Shown piece by piece: positions 56,468 to 64,000 of a DNA stretch of 64,000 bases. This DNA comes from Drosophila persimilis (lineage: Eukaryota > Arthropoda > Insecta > Diptera > Drosophilidae). The first letter of the stretch is position 1; each line of letters opens with the position of its first letter. Both the position numbers and the translations under genes were made by a program. The stretch is from assembly GCF_003286085.1 (NCBI RefSeq), contig NW_020825433.1, positions 1 through 64,000 on the forward strand, written 5' to 3'. The notes beneath the pieces were generated by a model, which had not been told where the DNA came from, did not search any database, and saw only the letters and a program-made list of their open reading frames with translations.

Positions 56468-57451
56468 AGGGCGTGATGAAACCTAATGGGTCGTACAGTC
56501 GGGCGACTGTGGAAAGTAAAGAACGTTTAGTATGTGCGTGACTGATTTCAAAATTTATCTTGAACCCAAAATAGTCTTGATGTGGATGCCAATAGAGGCC
56601 TAAGGTTTTAACGGGATCTTGGTACTCAAAATCTAATAATGTCTTATGAGATAAATGGTCTGGAGGTATGTCTTGTAGCAGAGGAGCGTCATTCGCAGAC
56701 CACTTTCGAAGTTCCATTCCTGCTGATCGTAAGGCTCCGATCAATTGATTTTTAATTTCTAATGCTCCTTCGCGAGTGGAAGCTCCGCTTTGTACGTCAT
56801 CAACGTTTATTTCGTGTCGAAGGACCCTTTCCGCGAGTGGGTATCGGTCGCTTTCATCCTGCGCCAGTTGATGTATGACGCGAATGGCTGTGTAAGGAGC
56901 TGAAGCGGTTCCAAACGTAACTGTGTTGAGATAATACTCAGCTACTTGGTTGTGTTCGTCATGCCAAAAGATGCGTTGATATTGCGAATCCTCTGCATTC
57001 ATGTCAATGCATCTATACATCTTCTGAATGTCGGCAGCAAAAACAAAACGATGGAAACGCCAACTCAGGACCACGCCGGCTAGATCGTTTTGGAGCGCTG
57101 GTCCGGTGCATAGGACGTCATTGAGCGATTTTCCGTTTGACGTTTTACAGGAGGCGTCATATACTACTCTAACCTTAGTAGTGACACTTTCCTCTTTGAA
57201 TACTGCGTGATGAGGCAAGGTGCAACATGTGGACTCGATTCCATTCTCCTTGCTAATGATGCAATGGTTGTTACTTTGGTCACCTGGCCTAGTTGAAAGT
57301 ACTCATTCATGACTTCCGAATATTTGGCTTGCAGCTCCGGCTGCCTTTGGAATCTTCGTTGAAGCATTTGGAATCGATTAATCGCGATTTGACGTGATTT
57401 GCCTAGCACCTGCGAAGGGTCAAACAAACGCTTAAGTGGTAACCGTACCAA
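56382..57451 (-). pseudogene. B2 copy B: reverse transcriptase, active site altered
   Basis: Same layout as copy A, but the catalytic box reads NVDD in HEINVDDVQSG, the first residue changed by TAC to AAC at 56807-56805. Another change is Arg to Ser in DESDRYPL. The Tyr of YxDD is nearly invariant in retroelement RTs, so activity would be lost or weak even without the frame breaks. Confidence 0.85.
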
Positions 57452-59224
57452 ATACTTGCCGTTTCGTTGACGGATGTGAGTTCGTTTAAAATGCTCCTCG
57501 CACCATCGCTCTTCTGGTGTGAGCTATTTGCAGAACCGAGATGCTCCATTTCGAAGAATTTCTGGACGAGATTCTCGAGCCTGTTGTGGTGATATCTAAT
57601 AGTGACAGCGTGTGCGCGTGTGGAAGTGGCTCGACCAAAGACTATCCAGCCAAGCTGGGTGTGCTGTGCAATTGGTTGGTTCTCGTTTCCTCTGCGGATA
57701 TCTGAAAGCAGGATCTGTGGGATTACGTCCGCTCCCAGCAGAAGATCAATCCGTTGTGATTTGTAGACCCTGGCATCGGCGAGTTCTGTTCCGTTGAAAT
57801 AAGGACATTGCTGCAATTTGATGTATTTTGAAGGTAATTGCGATGTAAGCGTTTTAAGTATAAACGCAGTATCAATGGTAGTACAAAACTGCGAAGTACA
57901 AGAACTTAATGACAATTCTGTAGTGTAGGTACACCTGTTCTTGGAGGGGGTCCCAACTCCTGCAATTTCTGCCGAAATTGGATGCCGCTTGAGGTTGAGA
58001 GCCTGCACTGTGTGCTCTGTAATGAGGGTTCCTTCCGAGCCTGAATCCAATAACGCACGTACCACAGCTGATTGGCCAGTGTGGGGGTTGTGGGTTGTGA
58101 CCAGGGCAGTGGCCAGAAGGACAGTGCTGGGTTCGTGATGCGTTGCCGTAGCGGAGCCTAGTTGCGCAGAGTGTGTTCTCACAGACGAGTCGGTCGCTGC
58201 AGACTGTGGATGCTTTCCTTGCAAAGCAGTCCTTGGACAAAAGGTCCGGGCAATGCCGAAGATTGTGACTGTCGCTACAGTGAGGGCAGCGAGTGTGTTC
58301 GGCAACCGCAGTCTTGGCGTGGAAACTGTTGCCCTTGTATGTTACGTTGCCAACTGACTTCTTCGGGTGCCTTTGATTGACAGGCTGCGGCACAGGTGTC
58401 CGCGTCGTGGAGTGGCCTCGATTTTCGAACACATCGATGCTGACGAGACGGTCGTTGAGAAATGATTGTAGCTGAGAAAATGTGGCAAGTTCGGCAGAGC
58501 TACCGAGATGGAGCTCCCAAGCTTGCAGTGTCGTGCTTGACAGTCTGGAAGTGAGATGATGAGCCATCCAATGCTGAACATCTAGATTCTTGAAAGCATT
58601 GAGACAAACCGTCGCAACATTAAGCATATGTTTTATATCAGCAGACTGCTCCTTTGTCAACTGTGGCAAGTCATACAAACCGTTCATATGGTACATAAGC
58701 TGCAGCCGTTTGTTGTCGTATCGCTTGAGGACGAGACTCCAAGCTGTTGCATAGTTAGTTCTCGCAAGCGCCATCTGCTGAATGTCCTCGTCGCGATCCG
58801 AGGGAAGAGCTTGCTTCAGGAAATGAAACCTTTGGACGTCGGACAGTTTCTGGTTGTTATGGATGATTTAAACAAATGCATCGTGAAATGCCGGCCAATC
58901 CACAAACTTGCCTGTAAATGTCGGTACAGGTAGCTTGGGCAATTGCACTGATGATACAGATGGATTTGCTGGCTCTGGATTCTGCTGTACCGGTGGTGCT
59001 CTTGGACATACATTTTCGTAGGCCTCTGATATGATGCTGAATGCCGTTGTATAGTCTTCATCAAAGCGAAAGGCCACTTCGCTGGACACATAACTATGCG
59101 TACTTGGACATCGAAGTATTAATCAACGTTGATGATTTTGCTCAAATTCACCTAAGAACCGTTGCAAAGTTTGTAAGCGCGTTTGAAAATAAGCTTTTGT
59201 TTTCCGATCTGCGCCATCCTTTCT
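57403..59224 (-). pseudogene. B2 copy B: Gag and protease
   Basis: gag starts near 59224 (MAQIGKQ on the minus strand) but shifts frame within about 20 codons. A central part (FTGKFVDWPAFHDAF, about 58870-58920) and a long frame from 58774 (VLKRYDNKRLQLMYHMNGL, HLTSRLSSTTLQAWE) are clear BEL Gag. The knuckle is CPHCSDSHNLRHC near 58270. Protease (LLDSGSEGTLI, about 58030-58065) is in another frame, open to 57403. A one-base difference from copy A near 58238 produces this Gag-to-protease frame change. Confidence 0.8.
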
Positions 59225-59266
59225 GAAATTACGCACCGTTTGATTAACCCTCGCAATGAGATTTGT

Positions 59267-60986
59267 CCGTCCATGCCGCCCCCAATACTGGGACCAGTAT
59301 TAGAAACCAAAGGATGTCCCATGTGAATGCTCTGTGAATAAATAAAGTGTTCGTTATGGTACATGTATGGTCGAATGGAGCTAGCAACGGTGGTAGGATT
59401 ATTCTGAGGTCTGTGGCAACGGTAGCCGACATAGTTTAGAGACCGATCGTTTGTATACGCCTGATGCTGTTTTAACAGTTGCGACTCTGACTAAACTGTC
59501 AGCTCCAGGGTGAACTTCTATTATCCTTCCCAGTTTCCACTCGTTGGGTGGCAGTCGGTCATCCTTGACAATTGCTAGACCGCTGACTTGTAGATTTTCG
59601 GTTTCATGTCGCCACTTTGGACGGGCTTGAAGATGTGATAGCCAATCCGAACTCCAACGCTTCCAAAATTGCCGGATCATTTTCTGTCCTTCCAGAAATT
59701 GGACTGTGAGTGGAACATCCCTTGTTACATCCGGCGGAGCTAATAATGAATCTCCAATAAGAAGATGTGCCGGGGTGAGGACAGCTAGGTCCTCCGGCTC
59801 CGCGCTTAGTGGACATAATGGCCTGGAATTTAAACAGGCTTCAATTTATGTTAGCACGGTAGCAAGTTGTTCGTAGGTCATTTTATATCCTGAAAAGGCT
59901 CGATAAAGATGTGTTTTGACAGACTTCACATTTGCCTCCCAAAGGCCTCCGAAATTAGGACTATGCGGTGGATTAAAATGCCATTGGACGTTTCGGGCCG
60001 CTAAAGCAGGTATTACAGTTGTGGGTAGCTCTCGTTTCAAATGTATTTGCCAGGTTTGAAGAGCCCGGTCGGCACCAATGAAGTTCGTGCCGCAGTCGCT
60101 ATACATGTGTTGACAGTAGCCCCGACGCGCGATGAAACGTTGTAGGGCCATGAGAAAGTGTTCGGTGGTTAAGCCCGTGACCGCTTCAAGATGAATTGCC
60201 TGTGTAGCCAAACAGATGAAAACTGCGATATACGCCTTGTAGTTTGTGTGTCCACGGAATCTGGATGCTTGAATTTCGAACGCGCCTGTATAGTCTCTAT
60301 GTAGGGGAAGATCGGCCATCAATTGTGCTGCTGGTTTCGGTCGGTGACGAAAACATCGGACGCATTGTCGAAGAATGCGTTTGACAGTTTGTTTTCCGTT
60401 GACTATCCAGAATTTGTGTCGAATAGTGGCCAGCGTTAATTCGGTGCCGCCGTGGAGTGCGAGACGGTGGGCATTACGCACGACGAGATCGGTAAAATGA
60501 TGATGATTGGGAATGATCATTGGTTGTCGATGGCTTATTGGAAGGTGCCTTGCATTTCGCAGTCGACCTCTGACTCGTAGAATTTGTTGGTCATCTAGAA
60601 ATGGGGATAATTGACACAGCTTGTGTGTGCCCGATAGTGCCTTGTTTCCCTTCAACCTCAATATTTCTGTCGCGTAGACCTCCTATTGAATGCTGCGAAC
60701 GAGATGCACACTCAGTGGTCCAGACAGTTTGTCCCCTTTGGCTTGAATGTTATGTATAAACCGTAGAACATATGCCATGACTGATATTAACCTGTCGTAT
60801 TAGGACGAGTTTTGGATGAAGGCTTCTGGAGCCTCCGAGACTTGCACAGCATTTTGGAACAAAACTGATGATTTCTCCTCGATTATAGTCCTGTCGATGT
60901 CCAGACCACCATAATGGATGCACTGCTATCTCTTGTGGTGTTAAGCCACGAGTTGCGCAGTCCGCTGGGTTTACCGCAGTAGGTAC
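59267..60986 (-). mobile_element. BEL/Pao element B2, copy C (3' part)
   Basis: Minus strand, from a broken RNase H (about 60660-60986) through integrase to the polypurine tract ttgggggcggca at about 59270. It keeps the integrase zinc segment that copies A and B have lost, so it is a separate, less decayed copy. It is cut at 60986 by the LTR of the 412-like element. Its own LTR is reduced to its first seven bases or so at the border with copy B. Confidence 0.85.
59399..60661 (-). pseudogene. B2 copy C: integrase
   Basis: A 271-codon frame (60661-59846): LRVRGRLRNARHLPI, HGGTELTLATIRHKFW, zinc-binding CVRCFRHRP, a core with YTGAFEIQASRFRGH (aligned to the first catalytic Asp region), SDCGTNFIGADRAL and PPHSPNFGGLWEANVKSVK. 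A 15-bp insertion-like difference near 59846 with a stop breaks it. The C-terminal part is at 59680-59399 (DRLPPNEWKLGRI, SGVYKRSVSKLCRLPL). The first core Asp seems replaced in ASRFRGH, where BEL elements usually have VDFAGP-type sequence; this may impair activity. Confidence 0.75.
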
Positions 60987-61465
60987 TGTAAAATGAAATG
61001 TTCAAATCCTTTTTGTTGGATCGTTGGGGCTCAACCCTCCGATCTGTTTTATTGTGATTTCTCTTCTGTATTTTACAATTGTGGTTTGGGCTTTTGTAAG
61101 CCCAAAGCCGCGGAGCTGCGCTGCCAGTGACGCCGGCAGCGGAGCGGCAGAACTATGTGTTCTTATCTCTTATATGTTAATATGTATATGCTCAGCGCTG
61201 TTGGCAGCGAGAGCGCGAGGGAAGATATATGTGTGTATGCATGTATATTAGTGCCGTCAAGTCATGGGAACATGCTGACGCTGCACTTGGGTCGCTCGAG
61301 GCATTCTTGAGTGAATCGTAATACGATCACCCAGAATGTCTGGGACTTTATTGTTACGTAAACACTGAAACAAAGTGTTACAGTGTGTATTCTTTAAGTA
61401 CCGTCGGTACAGTGGGTATTCGAAATAATGAATACTTTACTTTACTTTAATATGAGCATACTACA
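60987..61465 (-). repeat. 412-like 3' LTR
   Basis: On the minus strand tgtagtatgctcatatt...catttcattttaca, TG/CA ends, 479 bp, with AATAAA near 61345 and again near 61042. The partner LTR is outside the window. Open frames inside (for example 61024-61251 on the plus strand) are not genes. Confidence 0.8.
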
Positions 61466-61711
61466 TCTCCCTCCTTTTGAAAAATAACGTAATATAATGA
61501 AGTTATTTTATTTTTAGCTTTTACTATATATGTATACGAGTTATGTATTCTTAAAAAGACAATTTATATATATATTTTTTTTCTTTTTTAGTCAATTATT
61601 AGAATATTGAATTTTAATTAATATTGATAAAATTTAAAAGTTATTTGAATATAAATGCGGAATAGTATATTTTTATGGTTTATATTTATGTATGGCCATA
61701 CTAAAAAATTA
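61466..61711 (-). other. 412-like 3' UTR and polypurine tract
   Basis: A/T-rich non-coding end; on the minus strand aaaaggagggaga at 61466-61478 abuts the LTR. Nothing else seen. Confidence 0.8.
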
Positions 61712-64000
61712 TTAATAATTGCAAATCTTTAACCTATCCTTATGTACTTTCTGAGTTTTGTTTTTATTATCGGAGATTATGACGTTATCTCTTTCTCCGA
61801 TACTTTCTACTCTATATGGTCCTATATATTTAAAATCTAGCTTATGTCCTGTTTCATTTTTCAATAAAACTTTATCTCCTACAGCTAAATTTAAATCTTT
61901 TAACTTTAAGTCATAGAGCGGTTTATTTTTAATTTTATGCTCCTCGAGCATAATCCTTGCTCGTTTATATGCTATTTCTAATCTATATTTACTCTCTTTA
62001 GAGTAATCATCTATGTTATATAGAGGTGCTATTCTATCTATAGTATTAAATTGAACTGGTAAGTTTGAAGTCTTACCGAAAACTAGCTCATATGGACAAT
62101 AATCATGTGCCATAGAGGGGGTTGTATTAAAACAATATACGAAGTATTGCAGCCATACATCCCAATCTGATTTGTCAGCTGAGATGTATGAGCGTATGAA
62201 CTCGTTAAATGTTCTGTGGCTTCGCTCCACGGTTCCTACAGTCTGGTGATGATGTGCAGTAGAAGTTATGTTTTTGATGTTTAGATTTTTACATAAGTCT
62301 TCAATTATTGAATTTTTATATTCTGTTCCCATGTCCGTAATGAACGTCTTCATTGGACCGTACTTTAGAATAAAATTTTCAAAAATAGCTTTAGCTACTG
62401 TATTTGCACTTTTGTTTCTAATAGGTATGGCAACAAGGTATTTTGTCAGGTCACATATTAAGGTGACTGCATATTCATTTCCTTGTTCTGATTTAGGAAG
62501 TGGACCGATCGTATCCACTATTACCCTATCAAAAGCCATGTATGGTGTTTCTGTAATAGTCAATGGAGTTATTGTGTGCTTGGTTACTTTAGCTTTTTGG
62601 CATTTTGGACATTTTCGTATGTAATTGGTTATTTCTTTAGTCATACCTTTCCAAAAATAATGTCTTTTGACCTTGGCCAAGGTTTTTGTTATGCCTGTAT
62701 GTCCTCCTTGTATGGGATCATCATGTAATGTAGACAGTATTGCTTCTTTTTCTTTTTCATTTTTAATTAGGGTCACCGGGTTGAGTAGCGCTACTCTTAT
62801 TGTTCGTAATATTTTATTGCCCATATTTTTAAAATTATCTATTGAAATGTATTCAAAGATATTTTCCCACGGTGCCACTTTGAGTTGGCTGATTTTTTGT
62901 TTACCGGCTTGCGTTTCAAGCCTTTGGAAAAACTGACCTAAGTCAAGGGTTCCATTAGTATACAAATCGCTAACATCATATCTTGCAGTAATTTTTTTTC
63001 CATGTTTGAAAAAACATAAATTATTATTTACATGCAAGGTCACTACTTTACGTACTTCGTCATTGTTGATGACTTCATATACGTTGGGCTTTGAAGCTTT
63101 TGTTAGAGATTGCCTAGGCAATTCTATTTTTTCTTTTCCTGCGCAGGATTTCTGTCTACTCTGTTGCCTGGTAGTGACTTTCAGGACTTTATTTGTTTTT
63201 TGTATGTTTTTCAGGTCTGGGATGGTTATTCTTGATAACGCATCTGCTACATGATTATCTTTACCCTTTAGATACTCGACTGTAAAGTCGTATTCTTCTA
63301 ATTCGAGCCGCATGCGTGTGAGTTTTGAGCTAGGATTGACCATTGAAAATAGGTATGTTAGTGGTCTGTGATCCGTTTTTACTGTAAAGTGTTTACCATA
63401 GATATATGGTCGAAAATGGGTAATTGCCCAATGAATTGCTGCTAATTCCTGTTCTGTAGTACTTTTGTTACTTTCACCTTTTGTGAATGAACGTGATGCA
63501 TATGCTAATGGGAGTTGGAGTCCGTTATGGTTTTGAGTTAAAACCGCTCCATATGCTTGTTTACTAGCATCGGTGATTATGCAAAATTCTTTCTGAAAAT
63601 CTGGGTACTGTAACAGAGTGGGTTCCATAAGTTTATCTTTTAAATATTGGAATGCATTTTGACATTCAGTTGACCACTCAAAGGGGACATTCTTTTTACA
63701 TAATCTAGTTATGTGCCGGGAATAGTCGGCGAAGTTTTTAATAAAACGTCTATAATAATTGCAAAATGCAATAAATCGTCTAGCGCTGTCCGCATCATGT
63801 GGGACTGGATAGTTTTTGATGAGGTCATATTTCTTGTCATCTGGCAAGATTCCTTTATCTGTGCATTTATGACCAAGAAAGGTCACTTCATGCATAAAAA
63901 ATGAACATTTTTGTGGATGTAATTTTAGGTTGTGTTTCCTACATATCTCAAAAATATCTGTTAAGTTTTTAAGCATATGTTTTTCGGAACAACCCATGAC
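61712..64000 (-). CDS. 412-like Pol: RT end, RNase H and integrase (partial)
   Basis: 761 codons without a stop, entering in RT just after the active site (CSEKHMLKNL; the catalytic YxDD lies beyond the edge). RT end with FLGHKCTDKGILPDDKK and FCNYYRRFIKNFADYS. RNase H with ITDASKQAYGAVLTQ, STTEQELAAIHWAI, TDHRPLTYLFS and HVADALSRI. Integrase: zinc region GGHTGITKTL ... CPKCQKAKV, core with VDTIGPLP, TDMGTEYKN and VERSHRTFNEF (DDE), and a C-terminal module with VGDKVLLKN and KYIGPYRVESI (GPY/F type). It ends in VHKDRLKICNY. All catalytic residues visible are conserved, so this looks functional as far as it goes. Confidence 0.9.
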   Translation of the reverse strand, partial: VMGCSEKHMLKNLTDIFEICRKHNLKLHPQKCSFFMHEVTFLGHKCTDKGILPDDKKYDLIKNYPVPHDADSARRFIAFCNYYRRFIKNFADYSRHITRLCKKNVPFEWSTECQNAFQYLKDKLMEPTLLQYPDFQKEFCIITDASKQAYGAVLTQNHNGLQLPLAYASRSFTKGESNKSTTEQELAAIHWAITHFRPYIYGKHFTVKTDHRPLTYLFSMVNPSSKLTRMRLELEEYDFTVEYLKGKDNHVADALSRITIPDLKNIQKTNKVLKVTTRQQSRQKSCAGKEKIELPRQSLTKASKPNVYEVINNDEVRKVVTLHVNNNLCFFKHGKKITARYDVSDLYTNGTLDLGQFFQRLETQAGKQKISQLKVAPWENIFEYISIDNFKNMGNKILRTIRVALLNPVTLIKNEKEKEAILSTLHDDPIQGGHTGITKTLAKVKRHYFWKGMTKEITNYIRKCPKCQKAKVTKHTITPLTITETPYMAFDRVIVDTIGPLPKSEQGNEYAVTLICDLTKYLVAIPIRNKSANTVAKAIFENFILKYGPMKTFITDMGTEYKNSIIEDLCKNLNIKNITSTAHHHQTVGTVERSHRTFNEFIRSYISADKSDWDVWLQYFVYCFNTTPSMAHDYCPYELVFGKTSNLPVQFNTIDRIAPLYNIDDYSKESKYRLEIAYKRARIMLEEHKIKNKPLYDLKLKDLNLAVGDKVLLKNETGHKLDFKYIGPYRVESIGERDNVIISDNKNKTQKVHKDRLKICNY

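Larger units (their letters stand above)
55056..59266 (-). mobile_element. BEL/Pao element B2, copy B
   Basis: Minus strand, from integrase interior (55056) through RNase H, RT and protease to the complete-looking gag (start near 59224) and a 40-bp leader. The left part matches copy A at a 3405-bp offset. Its right border adjoins the 3' end of copy C without an LTR or primer site between. Confidence 0.85.
60987..64000 (-). mobile_element. 412-like Ty3/gypsy element, partial in window
   Basis: Minus strand. 3' LTR at 60987-61465, polypurine tract, 3' UTR, and pol from 61712 off the right edge. The LTR start tgtagtatgc, LTR length (479 bp) and pol sequence point to the 412/mdg1 group. It inserted into the RNase H of BEL copy C; the four bases gtac at 60983-60986 may be half of a target duplication. 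The open 761 codons suggest a young element. Confidence 0.85.

Noticed and set aside
51651..58440. Regular long repeats as a possible CRISPR or satellite array
   Set aside because: Two units of 3.4 kb made of retroelement coding sequence; no short repeat-spacer structure.
61024..61251. 75-codon plus-strand frame
   Set aside because: Lies inside the 412-like LTR on the antisense strand.

Overview
This is eukaryotic, and almost certainly Drosophila, DNA from a transposon-packed region. It contains copia, 412-like, gypsy/17.6-like, Osvaldo/Ulysses-like and BEL/Pao LTR retrotransposons, a HeT-A-like (telomeric Jockey-clade) non-LTR element, and about nine copies of one DINE-1/ISY-like Helitron relative. 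The Helitron type (13-bp inverted termini tatacccgatact, a 3' hairpin and a GGAC/AGAC microsatellite) suggests the obscura group (D. pseudoobscura, D. persimilis or D. miranda). Decaying host genes among dense repeats fit pericentromeric heterochromatin or a degenerating Y/neo-Y. Species and chromosome are inference.

Layout. 1-2318: left copy of a 2.3-kb segmental duplication (Helitrons plus the 3' end of a nose-resistant-to-fluoxetine-like, NRF, acyltransferase pseudogene). 2319-6020: errantivirus remnant with a Helitron inside. 6021-10173: HeT-A-like element on the minus strand. 10174-12853: Osvaldo/Ulysses-like gag-pol fragment. 12854-13248: the HeT-A-like 3' end again, inverted. 13249-13989: Helitron. 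13990-22714: longer copy of the Osvaldo/Ulysses-like element, with LTRs, gag, an internally deleted pol and a large open frame between pol and the 3' LTR. 22869-26080: BEL element. 26417-28934: the most complete NRF pseudogene. 30480-31531: the only intact-looking host gene, two exons encoding a putative two-pass membrane protein. 31950-34254: right copy of the segmental duplication. 34720-49498: nested copia and errantivirus insertions. 49499-60986: BEL elements on the minus strand, including a 3.4-kb tandem duplication. 60987-64000: 412-like element with an unbroken pol, running off the window.

Most coding sequence is retroelement gag, protease, reverse transcriptase, RNase H, integrase and env, in many states of decay. 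Young insertions are the 17.6-like errantivirus (LTRs that look identical by eye apart from one T-run) and the 412-like element (761 codons without a stop). Single-base frameshifts in the young errantivirus may be real or may be assembly errors. I found no RNA genes, CRISPR arrays or bacterial-type operons.

The best candidates for something undescribed are the long charged open frame in the Osvaldo/Ulysses-like element (18245-20257), the host membrane-protein gene, the HeT-A-like element away from an obvious telomere array, and GA-rich Helitron cores that resemble dosage-compensation entry motifs. All names rest on reading by eye; no searches were run.
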